Notes under the pieces: generated by a model | Seen by the model: the letters and a program-made list of their open reading frames with translations, nothing else | What the model was told of the DNA's origin: nothing | Database searches by the model: none | Shown: in pieces, positions 33,586-44,109 of the stretch | How the letters are laid out: each line of letters begins with the position of its first letter | How positions within the stretch are numbered: the stretch's first letter is position 1 | Translations under genes and position numbers: made by a program | Origin: Sesamum alatum | Lineage: Eukaryota > Streptophyta > Magnoliopsida > Lamiales > Pedaliaceae | DNA length: 64,000 nt | Assembly (NCBI GenBank): GCA_034509735.1 | Contig: JACGWO010000001.1 | Coordinates: 31,561,966-31,625,965, forward strand | Direction of reading: 5' to 3'

Positions 33586-34195
33586 AATCTTGTTTAAAGA
33601 GTTGTATATATTTCTACTTTAAGAGCCTTTGTAACCTTCAGTTATAGTAATAAAATGTTATTGTTCTATTTTATGATGATGAGTTTGTCATTAAATACCA
33701 CATTTTGTATTTGGAAGAGGGGGATGGCCCCTTACATTTGTGTTTTGTTATCAAGAGGGGGAGTGCCGCTCACATCGTTTTCTTGTCAAGAGGGGGATTG
33801 CCCCTCACACCTAGAACATCGCTTTCTTGTCAAGAGGGGGATTGCCCCTCTTATCTAGAACATCGCTTGAAAGAGGGGGATTGCCCCTCACATGTATAAC
33901 TTTACCAGAAAGAGAGGGACTGTCCCTCACATTTATGACTTTGCTAGTAAAAAGGGGGATTGCCTCTCGCTTGTGGAATGTCGTTGGGAAAAATGGGGAT
34001 TTCCCCCACGCATTGAGAATTTTTAATTTCTGAGAAGGGGGGGTCTTCCCCTCAAAATGATATTGATGTGGAACCTAAAGCTTAAACATGCAAAATGATG
34101 AAGAAATAAAATTTATTAAGGACTGATAGTTTAAAGGAAAGAAAAGAATCCTAAGAATTCAAACTTAAGGAAATAAAGATAAATAGTCCTAACAT
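33586..34195 (+). repeat. Gypsy 3' UTR with nine-unit G-rich hairpin array
   Basis: An AATAAA lies at 33649-33654. Nine units at about 33716-34052 each pair a G-run with a C-run around ATTG or CTG loops, spaced about 38-45 bp. Several units differ by matched changes on both arms (GAGGGA with TCCCTC near 33915). The array lies between the 3' ends of the sense pol and of the antisense accessory gene, which converge on it. Confidence 0.85.
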
Positions 34196-34249
34196 TTTAA
34201 ATATACCAAAGGAAAGTTCGGGAAATAAGATAAATAATAAGTTTGATTC

Positions 34250-36325
34250 TAGTTCTTGTCAGGGGCGGAGGTGGGGCTCCATCAGCAGGAGTGTCATCAA
34301 GAATGTCATCAGCAACTTCGCCTTCCCCATCTTCATCTCCATCCTCGTCAGGAACCTTGGGATCGAGAAACATGAAGTCTTCATCACCATAGCGACCATT
34401 GTTCCTCAACGTGGAGCGACATTGCCTAATTACTTGGTCATAGATCTCGCACCTTGCCGAGGACAGCTTGGTTGAACTCTTCAGAGCCCACATACTTCTC
34501 CTTGAAGTCATCTCATACACATTCCAAGTAGACCTTGCCAGCATCGGATTTTAAGAAGGTCTTCCCCGAAGCAATCTCTCGGTTAAAGTTATCCTTCCAC
34601 TTGATCTGCTCGGCTGAAACAACTTTTAGCTCTTCTTGGCAACGCCCTAAATCTTTCATTGCATCCTCAAGAGCATCCTTCAATCGCTGAATCTCCTTCT
34701 CGTAGTTGACTAGACGCATGTAAGTGGATTCAGCTAAATTGATCACCTAAGAGCACAGGAAACCCCTCAATAAGACACTTGGAGGTTAAGGAGATAATGT
34801 AAAACACAAAGTGTAAAAAGAGAATATACCCTAGCAGCTTCACCCTGAAGAAGCCTAGTAAGAGTACCGCTGGGGAGAGCGCCGAGGCGCGTAGATCCCT
34901 TGATTTTTCGTAGGCAATATCATAGTCAGCAGTATCCCAGAAAGATGAGATATTATTCCCTTGCCCGTTAGTCCCATAAGTAAAGAGGCCTTTCCCTGCT
35001 CCATAGCGTGGAGGATTGGCTTCACCTTCCCGAGGTCGTTTAGAGCCACTGGCCTCGGGAGGGGGGGAGGAGCGCCCTTCATGACGACCTGAGCCACCAG
35101 TAGGATCCCTAGCTCAGGCAGGCGGAGAGCGCCGGCGACTGCTTTCCTCCCTCCTCGAGGGGGGCGGAGGAGGATTGCGAGACCTTGGAGCATTTTCCTT
35201 CTCGCGGAAGCGATGGACGTCATGGAGAGTAAATTTCTTTCCTGCAAGAAGTCAACAAGAAAGGAGTGAGATAACGGGAAGAATTTTTTCAAAACAAGTA
35301 AAGGTGCGTAAAAGACAAAATTAAGTACCAGTAGGCACTAAAGTTTTGACATTAAAAAGTTGATGAAATAACCCAGCTCTGATAAATGACAGACGAAGAT
35401 CAGGGATAGGATCAGGCACAAGGGGTGACTTCCCCCAAGGAGCCGCCAACCCCCAGGTTTGGTCTTTTACATATAGGAATTTTTCTTTCCAAGGACCTTT
35501 CGAAGAGGCACCACCCTCAAGGAATTTACAACCCCCTCGGGGATAGAAGTAGAAGTAGGAGTCGTTAGGAACCTTCCTGACCGTGAATAAAGAGTAGAAA
35601 GCCTCAAGGGAGGGGGACAAGTCGAGGTCTTCGAAACGCTGAAGGAACCCCCTAAAGCATATGAAGGAGTTGGGGGTAAACTGGCTAATACTCAAGGTAG
35701 TGCGGGTGATGATTTCTAGTAGTAGAGGATGAGGAGGAAGTGTAAAACCAGAGGCGAAGAAACACAGATAGGCCGTGAAGAATCCTAATGGTGGATGTTT
35801 GATCCCATCATTGACATTAGGAAGAAGGAGGGTGAACTCGGAAGAGGCATTAATTTTAGTCTTGAGAAGACGGAACTGTTCAGGACTCACGCAACTATGG
35901 CAGTTCTCAATATCCATAATGCGACAACGAGACTTAGAGTGGGGGGCTGAGGAAGACTCGGTTCCATCTAAACCAGAATCATTTAAATCAACCACAAGGG
36001 GAGACAGGAGTGGGGGAGTTTCTTTTGAGCTCGACCCTAGAGAAGTACTTAGAGAAGGACTTGGTGAAGTTGAAGGACACGTGGGTAGATTTCGGATTGC
36101 TTCAATCACCTCAAGATTAAAGTCCACGACGTCCGGACAGACGAGAGGAGCAGGGGTAGACGAGAAAGGATGCTCTCGGCCGGGGTCTGGCTGAGGCGAA
36201 ACGCCTCGGCCAAACCTTGGTCGAGGCACCTCGCCTCGACCAGCGACGGGTCGAGGCTCACCTCGACCCGGCGCCCAAGTGCTCCCCCACTTATTCCCTC
36301 TGGCACCTCGTTGAGTATTCAACAT
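34250..36325 (-). pseudogene. Spliced antisense accessory gene of the gypsy element, copy 2
   Basis: Start ATG at 36325. Exon 1 (36325-35329) encodes an Arg/Gly/Pro-rich leader, NASSEFTLLLPNVNDGIKHP and the domain ending KTLVPTG. Intron 35328-35242 (GT...AG). Exon 2 (35241-34830) encodes KKFTLHDVHRFREKENAP and a Ser/Arg/Pro linker. Intron 34829-34747. Exon 3 from 34746 encodes VINLAEST, heptad-like NYEKEIQRLKDALEDAMKDL and an acidic tail. The splice phases agree if a 19-bp deletion in exon 2 (present in copy 1, lost here after AAGGGATCT) is restored: 413 nt becomes 432. Further damage is a TGG-to-TGA stop after YLECV and a late frameshift. The N-terminal domain resembles PF04195 (from memory). 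Extra antisense ORFs are known from Tat-lineage gypsy elements; their role is not established. Confidence 0.75.
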
Positions 36326-36751
36326 CCTAAGGATTTTTTCGGAATAACGTGATTGTTTCTTGTTATTGGTCTAACGAGGGGTGATTTTTGGAAGACGAAA
36401 AAACGAAACTACTGCAAGAAAAAAGATGAGGAGCTAAATATCCGAGCCGACACGTTTCGACATTTTTCTGGAAAATGATCGAGATCGAGAAGGTAGATAA
36501 AATGAGGCAAGATGAAGAGTTTGGAATGTCCTACCAGGCTTATATAGAAAGCAAAAGAGTCCTAGCAAAAGAAGGAGTGGAACAAAAAGATAGAAGAGCC
36601 CTAGCAGTGGAAGGATTCATGCCAGAGAGAGTCCCAGAAGAAAAAGACTTTGTATCAACAGAGTATTATCAAAAAGAGGAAGTTGCATCAGAATCAGATT
36701 ATCTGTTAAAACTTCCAAATTTTCCAGAAATATTTGGAAGTTGGGGGCTAC
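36326..36751. other. Gypsy internal 3' end: accessory-gene upstream region and polypurine tract
   Basis: There is no supported sense gene. An open frame across 36475-36807 runs into the LTR and has no recognisable domain. The stretch ends with GTTGGGGGCTA (36740-36750), a typical polypurine tract immediately before the TG of the gypsy 3' LTR. Confidence 0.6.
36540..36547 (-). promoter_or_regulatory. TATA box of the antisense accessory gene
   Basis: The minus strand reads CTATATAA here, about 215 nt upstream of the ATG at 36325. It fits a 5' UTR of roughly 185 nt and suggests the gene has its own promoter inside the 3' part of the gypsy element. Confidence 0.5.
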
Positions 36752-37169
36752 TGATAGTGCTAGGAAATAACTGGAATAGGCGAATTATCAAAATACCTCA
36801 AATGTAAGTGAATTTACGAAAATGCCATTTAGTGGAAGTTATTAGTGATTATTAGCGGAAGTTATAGGAAGTAGTTATTAGTAGAAGTTATAGGTAGTGG
36901 TTAGTGGGGTAATGCCAAATTACCAAAGCACCCCCTCAGATTAAATCTCGGCCGTTAGATTGAAGGCGATCGAGGGACAATGTCGTATTTTTACCCAATG
37001 TCATTCACTATAATTAGGGGGTGAAATCCTTCGTAAGGGCATCTCATTTGCATTTATAGAAATCTATTTTTTTCTACTTTTGGAAGAAATTCTGAAGTTG
37101 TTTGTGTCGCAACGTCGTTTCGAGTTACTGTGCTTAGATCAACAATCTCCCGAATCTTACACCATCACA
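36752..37169 (+). repeat. Gypsy 3' LTR, about 418 bp
   Basis: It starts TGATAGTGCTAGG after the polypurine tract and probably ends ACACCATCACA near 37169. It has a CATTTATAGAAATC TATA-like motif near 37049. The matching 5' LTR is not in the window, so the right boundary rests only on the CA end and on the change to non-repeat sequence. Confidence 0.55.
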
Positions 37170-37556
37170 AACGTTATTATTTGACGGTAGAACTTACTTT
37201 GTAACGTTTTCCTAATGTGTGGATTAATATTAGCTATTTCAAAAAATATGAAACTAATATTACAAACCACTATATAATTTGGGATCAAAATTATAATTTT
37301 CTCAAAATATATAATAGATAGATGGTAGTGTAACTTATTTAATTTTAGAGGGTAAGACGGAAAGCCCACCACCCACTCCAACTTGGGTTTACAAATGGAG
37401 CAATTCGGAAGGGATCCCATGAAATATCTAAAAATTAAGTAAAATGCATTACATTACCTTAAAAAGTTTCCGAGTATAATGAACCCTAACTTAGGAATTC
37501 ACTGGCAGAAGTTCACTAGATACATCAAAGTACACAACGAAGCATTTATTGCACTC
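37170..37556. other. 3' flank of the bHLH gene
   Basis: AT-rich unique-looking sequence between the gypsy LTR and the bHLH stop codon. No domain or repeat is seen. The bHLH transcript must end here or in the LTR. Confidence 0.6.
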
Positions 37557-37784
37557 TCAAATTACATAGAAATTATCTCCACCATAAATCTCTCCAAAAT
37601 AACCTTTTACTCCTGTGAGTAACACTTCAGGGATTTCGAAACCCCAGATATCATCAGATTCAATTTCATAGTCCCATAAATTCAATTGGGATTCCACCAC
37701 TTCACTGGTGGAAGCTCCACAAACCAATTCCTTCAGCTTTCTTGATATTGTTTGACCACCAAGACACAATTTAGATTTCCCAAC
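37557..37784 (-). CDS. bHLH transcription factor, exon 3
   Basis: It encodes VGKSKLCLGGQTISRKLKEL and VCGASTSEV, then LWDYEIESDDIWGFE, and ends FYVI with the stop at 37557. The acceptor is TTATAG just upstream (37786-37785), in phase 0 with exon 2. The (ST)S(E/D)V...LWDxEI...WxF tail is the usual C-terminal signature of the bHLH162-like subfamily. About 20 residues after it are an extension I do not recognise. Confidence 0.8.
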   Translation of the reverse strand, partial: VGKSKLCLGGQTISRKLKELVCGASTSEVVESQLNLWDYEIESDDIWGFEIPEVLLTGVKGYFGEIYGGDNFYVI

Positions 37785-38507
37785 CTATAAATTACAGACA
37801 AATGAAACCCATAATCAGACACCATATATACATCCTCAAAATCAAGATTATATGAATAATGGTATAAGAAAATTTCCGTTAAGTTTTCAGCACAAAAGCC
37901 ATGTGTAGAGTACGTAGCCTTTACGTTGAGCTTTTGGTGTCCAAATGCCACGTGAAATGCACGCGGTGAAGGTAGGGCTGACGGAAGTGCATAATTCGCA
38001 ATCAAAACCATTAATATGGTACCAATTGTGCTGTTTTAAAAAGCATGAATCAACTTTACAATACTCCCTACAATATTGATGTAGGCAAGCGTCTCATATT
38101 GATTGCATGCAAGAAGTTTGAACGACTCATAAGTCTCAAGGCCTCCGTAAGCCAGGGCGGTCAACATTTCGTGCAATGAGACACCAATTGAGTCGCAAGT
38201 CACATCATTTGGCGTCGTCTATGGAAAGGAGGTCATGTATCCATATAAGCCCTTTGTCTGGGGGCTAATGATGTAGGCAAACATCTCACATTGGGTTGCA
38301 GACGAGGAGCTTGAGTGGTTTATATGCCTCAAGGCCTCCGCTCCCTAGCGAGGCCCGTTTTAAGGAAAAGAAATCGTGAGGCTCATATAAAGCCAGAACG
38401 GGGAAACCTCGCACAACGGGGTACCAATCGAGTTGCAAGCCACTTCAAATAGGGTATCAAATATAAAATTTTTACTTGATTAATCTGTGGTAGTCCTTGA
38501 AAATGAC
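37785..38507 (-). other. Intron 2 of the bHLH gene (contains a TRIM)
   Basis: GT donor at 38507-38506 and AG acceptor at 37786-37785. A 371-bp TRIM retroelement fills 38077-38447. An open frame at 37733-38011 overlaps the intron but shows no domain and is not used in the splice model. Confidence 0.75.
38077..38447 (+). mobile_element. TRIM (terminal-repeat retrotransposon in miniature)
   Basis: Two related terminal repeats, 38077-38207 (131 bp) and 38269-38447 (179 bp), start TGATGTAGGCAA and end GCAAGYCACWTCA. The left one has an internal deletion. Between them are only 61 bp, comprising TGGCGTCGTCTATGG (a gypsy-type PBS region, from 38210) and TTGTCTGGGGGCTAA (polypurine tract). Near-TSDs AATAT (38072-38076) and AATAG (38448-38452) flank it. 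It has no coding capacity. Confidence 0.82.
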
Positions 38508-38849
38508 CTTGTCTTGGAGAACTTGGACAGTTGAGTTGCCATCCCTGGAAAAACTGGCACTTGCTACCTCAAGTCCCTGCTGATGTAGGAATCTAATAAT
38601 GTCATGAAACGTCGAATAATCGTTGAGCCCATTTGCAATAATGACATCAAGATTTGGTCCCATATCATGAACTTCAACAAGGGGTGGCCTCTTGCTGGTG
38701 GTTTGATTTTCAAGGGTAATATTGCGTGTATCACATCTCTTTCTTAAGGACTCCTCCTTTTGCCTGAGTTCTTCCAGCTTCATTTCCATGCTTTTGATGT
38801 ATTCAACAGCTTCATCTATTTGGTAAGGCAGTGGCAACCCTTCCAGCTG
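38508..38849 (-). CDS. bHLH transcription factor, exon 2
   Basis: After an AG acceptor (GAATGCAG) it reads QLEGLPLPYQIDEAVEYIKS, the end of the loop and helix 2 of the bHLH domain. It then has a Lys/Glu-rich helix (KLEELRQKEESLRKRCD) and an ACT-like C-terminal fold (LDVIIANGLNDYSTFHDIIR, FLHQQGLEVASASFSRDGN, STVQVLQDK). The donor is AAG/GTCATT. The 342-nt exon keeps frame with exons 1 and 3. If the donor were not used, the reading would end 36 nt later at a stop (38474-38472). Confidence 0.88.
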
Positions 38850-41746
38850 CTGCATTCATATTGTTATGTATGCCAAAGATATGAATCCAAAGTTAGATAT
38901 ATATGAACATACCTAAGGTGCCGTCTCAATTATTCTGGGAAATTCGCTACAAGGAAACAAAGATTAGAGACAAAATGATCAAGCAACTGTAATATTGGTT
39001 TTGGTTGTCTATATTAAATTACAAGAAGTTTTCTGATTTTTTAATTTTGATAGTGATAACTACTTTACCATTTTGGTCCTACATCATTTAAATTTCGTGA
39101 TATCAATTATTTATTTATTTTTTTTTGGGGTTCACCCTTTTCGCCAGTACCGATGAAGGTGAAGGCTAACAAAAAATAAAAGAGTGAAATCGCAAAAATT
39201 AAAAAGGTATAGGACTAAAAATACTACTATCCTTAGAAAATTAAAAGTACGAAAAACGCTAAACTATCTAAATTACAAGACCAAAAATGAATTTAATCGT
39301 AAAAATTATATGCACAAAAATTTAAAAAATATAGTTGTTAATAGAATAAAATTTATATATTATTTTAAGAATGAGGAATGCTAAATATTTATTTGTAATA
39401 GAGTTTAGTTATAGCTTAATAATAGTAGTAAGTAGTTCGTTATTTTTGTTATTATTCTATGTTTATTCTTAACCTAAAACCTTTAATATAGTGATTTTAC
39501 TATAAAATTTTGGGATACTTTTAATTTCTACAATAATTTTAAAAAAATATATTTATGTTTTTATATTTTTTAATATATTTTTATATTAATTTTTATTATA
39601 TGTGACAAAATTATTAAAAGCATGGTTTTTTTCTGACGGTTGAACCAATGACCTTGACCCAGTTTATTTTTTGATTCGACCAACTATCCGAAATTTAAAA
39701 ACTTGGGTGTTAAGGGCAATTTGGAAATTCGAATTCTTATGTCATTTTATCCTATCATGTAACAACAACTCATTTTATAGAATATTCAATTTATCAAATT
39801 ATGCATTTCCATAAATATATATTCTACAAAACTTGTTAGATTATCTTCCTTCCTATTTTATTTAATCGAACCCTATCAACCAGTTATCTTACACACAAAA
39901 GTAAACAACCCCATATAATAACGACTTAGTAACAAATATTATATAGTCACGGGCTATATTTGTATCATCACTAAAATTAGTACTAAAGATGTATTATTGA
40001 ATGTTTATAGTGACAAAATTTATATATTGATAATAATTATGTTATGAAAAAATTAAATTATTGTTTTTTAATATATATTACAATAAATAGTTAGAATTAA
40101 ACAAAACAATTCTGATAATTCAAAGGTAATAATTGTAAGAGGCGCCATAATATCTTATCCTCTACTCAGAGCAATCAGCGGTGGCCAATCACCAGTAGAT
40201 CCAGCTACTATTTTAGGTCCCACATTTTGATAAGAGTAGGCATTAATAGTACTGAGTTTCAGAAAGTAGATACACAGATATTTACCGTAAATTTTTTTAT
40301 CTCACTTTGATATACCAAAAAAAGTTATTGATTATAATTTTAATAACTATGATTAAAAATGGCAATAAATATTTATAATTAATCACGACTAAATAAATTA
40401 ATACCAAAAACTAGTTTTTTTTTTTATCATTAAAAAGTTATTTAACACAGTTAAGAACCATGGTAAAATTATTTGCCATGAAAAATGTTTTAGCCACCCT
40501 CGTAAAAATCATTGCGTGGTCATTATTAATAATTATTTACTATGACTATTTATTATTAACCATGTCAATTAGTCATGATTAAATATTATTTTCTCATAGT
40601 GATATTACGTATTGATATTACATTAAGATGTAATTGACTTTTAAAATCTGAATAATATAATTAAATTTTGTGATTTAGTAATACGATGATACTTCAAATG
40701 ACCAATTCACTTAAAAATTTAAAATATTAGAGATTGAGAATTATTTAATTATTAATATTTTAACAAATCCTGTAAACCCTGCGGATCAAAACTGTTTTTT
40801 TTTTTTTTTTACAAGGATAAGAACTTATATTATTGCAGCTTTAATGTTAATACAAAAGGGAGAACGTAATCCTAGTACAAACAGTATTAAGATAAAAAAA
40901 CCATAGTAGATGCTACAAAATATGCCATTTGCAAAAAAATGTGCATTGGTGTTTCAGAACCTTTCTTTTAATTGACAATGAGATTCGTAATTCTGCTACC
41001 ATATAAAATAATTACCTCATTTAAAAATTTTAGACGTGAGAGAGAAAAATTATCTAATATTAATATGTTAAAATACCATACACACATTAATATCACATTA
41101 TTATATAATAGGGATAAATGCAATTTACCCCTTGTAATATAAGAAATAAGCAAAAACCTACATATGAAAAAATAATTAACAAATTACCTCATTGTTTTTG
41201 GAGAAATAAAGCAAATTACCCCTATCAAGGGGAAACACAAAGGAATAATTTACTTTATTTTAAGATCATATAGAATAATTTGCTAATTATTTTTTTATAG
41301 GGAATTTTTTGCTCATTTTTTATATTACGGAGGTAAATTACATTTATCCCTTATATAATATTCAAAGTTGGATAAAAAGATTCATCACCATAAATGTTAG
41401 GAGCAGTAGTGGGAAATCAAACAAGTTGGCTTTTTTATGATTTTGGTCTTGTTTGCATAATATTTTATTTCATAACTCCAAAAATAAAAATATTTAGTCA
41501 CGAATCTTTATTTTGTTAAATTTCTAACGAAATGAGCAAGTGCATGGCACTAGCTCCGTTGAATCTGGAGGGAAATTAAGGTTATTTCATCATATATTTA
41601 ACATTATTAACTTTTGAGACTGAAATTATAAGTTTTTCGAAGTTAATGCAACGTGGTGAGTTTAAAACAATAGATCAAAATCACAAAAAAAATTAACTCG
41701 TAGGACGTAAAATGTAATTTTCACAAACATTAGTCAATCTCTATAC
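38850..41746 (-). other. Intron 1 of the bHLH gene, 2.9 kb
   Basis: AT-rich, with no coding domain. It contains a MITE (41111-41350), a poly(T) tract near 40797-40810, and several short inverted motifs (40300-40600) that may be another decayed MITE. The donor is AAG/GTATAG (41746-41745) and the acceptor is GCAG at 38851-38850. Confidence 0.7.
41111..41350. mobile_element. MULE-type MITE, 240 bp, in bHLH intron 1
   Basis: Terminal inverted repeats (TIRs) of about 22 bp (GGGATAAATGCAATTTACC and, inverted at the right end, GGGATAAATGTAATTTACC) are flanked by a perfect 10-bp duplication TTATATAATA (41101-41110 and 41351-41360). The TIR shares AAATGCAATTTA with the larger element at 47210-48420. 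There is no coding capacity. Confidence 0.85.
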
Positions 41747-41905
41747 CTTGGAGGTGTGGTTGGGAAGTAGGGAAATGAGGTTGGAGCAGAGACCCTTCAT
41801 CCGATTTCTCCGATTCTTCTCTATGATTTTCCTTTCAATTCTTGGAGCTCTCATGTTCCCAAGAGCAGAAGAAGATGAGCTGCTGCTGCAACCAGGCTTT
41901 CCCAT
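41747..41905 (-). CDS. bHLH transcription factor, exon 1 with basic region
   Basis: The ATG at 41905 opens a 53-codon exon: MGKPGC, a serine run, then the basic region and helix 1, RIERKIIEKNRRNRMKGLCS and NLISLLPNHTSK. The E and the RR of the EKNRR motif are the DNA-contact residues typical of E-box-binding plant bHLH proteins. The exon ends exactly at a GT donor in phase 0. With exons 2 and 3 it gives 242 residues, slightly longer than typical bHLH162-like proteins. No stop or frameshift is seen, so the gene may be functional. The specific orthologue is not assigned. Confidence 0.88.
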
Positions 41906-41935
41906 TTGAATTTGCTTCTTTCAGATGGAAATCAG

Positions 41936-42012
41936 TGGCTATATAAGTACTGTAATATATCAGACAGACATTAACGTACGAGTTGCTTTGTTTGGATGGA
42001 TATATATAATGT
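41936..42012 (-). promoter_or_regulatory. Candidate core promoter of the bHLH gene
   Basis: Two TATA-like sites lie upstream of the ATG on the minus strand: one near 41941-41949 (ACTTATATAG) and one near 41999-42009 (TTATATATATCC). The second would give a 5' UTR of about 60-70 nt and is the better fit. Confidence 0.4.
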
Positions 42013-42738
42013 TGGCAAAGTAGATGAAGGGTGTAGCAATTGATTAATTGTTGAAAGTCAAAAGTGGGTCGTTGTCACTTGGTTTCATGTCATCTTTCAT
42101 ACATAAGCCGACGAGATGGAATGTGAAATGGGGATGGTTTCATGTCACACTATGAGTACTGGAGAGAGAATTTTAGAAGGCTGCAAGATACTGTGCATGC
42201 ATCTGTTGCGATCCTACGGTGAATTTAGGAGGAAGTTTCTTTCCCAGTAGGTGGGGCTATCCTCCCGTGAATTTGGATGGAAACTTCTCGAGTTCGGAGT
42301 CAGTTCGAGTCCAAATAAAGCGGGACCGGATGGGTCCGAAATTAAGATGGAAGGGGTATTGAATCTAACTAAAATTTTGGGACAAATTTCGATTTTAGCC
42401 ACATTCGCCACAACCCAATGATATTCTTAGGTGTATTTCATTCTACCGTCTCCAGTCTTATGGGGAATAGTTGAATGATTTGGATTAATTTAAAAGTTTC
42501 TAGCAGAGATCTTGTGTTTAAATTTGGGTGTGAGTTAAAACTCCGCAATTATTTTTTTATGTCATTTTGTCCCTCTAACTTATTAAAATATAGCTTGTTT
42601 TTTCTGTTGACCCAAAATAATTTATCATTTGAAATTTGAAAATTTATTTGCTTAAAGTTATCAAAATAGCTCAACTGTTAAAATAATACAATTTACTTTT
42701 GCATATTATATAAAAATAGTTATTTTTTGTTTTATAAG
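42013..42738. other. Upstream region of the bHLH gene
   Basis: No gene is recognised. A degraded direct repeat of about 20 bp (GTGAATTTAGGAGGAAGTTTC-like, 42221 and 42268) and a GC-richer patch (42184-42420) look like a decayed repeat. The rest is AT-rich. Confidence 0.4.
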
Positions 42739-43247
42739 TGTTGAATGTTTATTAGAGATAATTGTGTAATCGGGTATATCTTATCATCAATTAAGGAGAT
42801 AGATAATGACACAATTAATAAGATGAAAGAGTCGAAATAGAAATTGAAATAGGTTAAAAGTTGATGTGACTCAACTATAAATAGGAACCCACAAATTCAA
42901 GTTATGTACCAATCTTCATCTCTCTCAGTCAAAATAATAAACACAATAGGTCATTCTCTTCAAACTACAATCACATATCTTCAAGGAGAACAATCAATGC
43001 ACTTTGGGGTTTAGAGTGTGAATGTCCAAAAAAACATTGCTTGCTTCTCTTGATAGACGAAAGATCTGTTGTTGAGTCTAAAGGGAGGTTAGACCTGTTC
43101 ATTATTTGAGACACGTCGAGGTATATCTCTTAGTGGCACGAGACGTATCGAAATTAATTGTAATTCAAGCACTGTAAAAGATCTATAATGTTGGTATTCT
43201 GTTACCCATGTCAATGTGTTCGTTGATTTTTGCGTTCTTACTTGCCA
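42739..43247 (+). repeat. Possible copia LTR, 509 bp, with degenerate PBS
   Basis: It runs TGTTGAATG...TTGCCA, with CTATAAATAGG (TATA) near 42876 and, 1-2 nt after the end, TAGTCGTATTAGAGCC, which resembles the copia PBS TGGTATCAGAGCC with changes. The copia gag start at 51690 could belong to the same element, separated by the inserted chromodomain gypsy element. No second LTR was found. Confidence 0.4.
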
Positions 43248-43581
43248 TAGTCGTATTAGAGCCTTATTATGCTTGTTTTCATGGTTTTGATATGCCTATA
43301 TCCGATAGGAGCAAGTTTAGGCCTTTTGTGATCTTTAATTGCTAGCATAATTAAATGCGTGAATCTAATAATGTTATTTGATCAGATTGAATATTCTTTT
43401 ATATAAATTTTGTATTCAAATAAGTATTAAATTATTTCAATTTTTTTATGATACTCCAATGTCCGTAATTTTGAGAACAAAGAGTGGCTCCTTGCACCTT
43501 TGAAGGTGATATGTCGATGTCATCGGATCTCTAACTGCGACGCCGTCGCCAATTGTTGCAGCTTTAGCTGGAGGAAGAAGG

Positions 43582-44029
43582 CGATCTTATCACCGTACGA
43601 TCAAGAACAATCAGTGCCGTCGATCAAATGGCTCAAACATTAGCAAAAACGACAACATTTCGGGAAAAGAGGTCTTGATCAATTTAAGTGGAAAACGAAA
43701 TCATTTTGGAGCTGGGAAATAAATCATCTAGTGGCGCTATATCATATGATCCAAGAGTTGAGAATTGATGAAGCTATTAAATAGTGCACACTTCCATGGT
43801 AGCACCTTCGAGCTCCATACAATTGCTTCATTCAATTCCAAAAATTTATTTTTTGTTTCATAGTTGCATTTAGTTCAGGATGATTCCTTTTTCAGCTGTT
43901 AGGGTTTCTATAAATGTAACCAAGCAATTTTTAATTCAACCAAGTAATGCATTTGGTTAATTTCTTTCTTTAGCAACTTCTTCTACATTCTTCTGAACAC
44001 TTGTCTTCTCTCTTGCTTAGAGCATTACA
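43582..44029 (+). repeat. Left LTR of the chromodomain gypsy
   Basis: It matches 50094-50535 throughout and ends GCTTAGAGCATTACA, followed by CTGGTATTCACA, a degenerate PBS. Its first dinucleotide is CG instead of TG. The 18-20 bp before it (AGCTTTAGCTGGAGGAAG) also match the polypurine tract before the right LTR, which is unusual for a left LTR. Confidence 0.8.
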
Positions 44030-44109
44030 TCTGGTATTCACATAAAGACTTTCCTTGGCCTGAGCTCCAAAAAAATATTCATAAAACAAAAATAAGAAAG
44101 AAACAGAAA

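Noticed and set aside
33716..34052. Regularly spaced G-rich repeats resembling a CRISPR array
   Set aside because: Units are imperfect, spacers are also repeated, and the context is a plant retrotransposon 3' UTR.
36475..36807. 110-codon plus-strand frame in the gypsy 3' end
   Set aside because: It runs across the polypurine tract into the LTR and lies opposite the promoter of the antisense gene. No domain is seen.
37733..38011. 92-codon minus-strand frame overlapping exon 3 and intron 2 of the bHLH gene
   Set aside because: It uses a different frame from exon 3, has no domain, and lies mostly inside the intron of a well-supported splice model.
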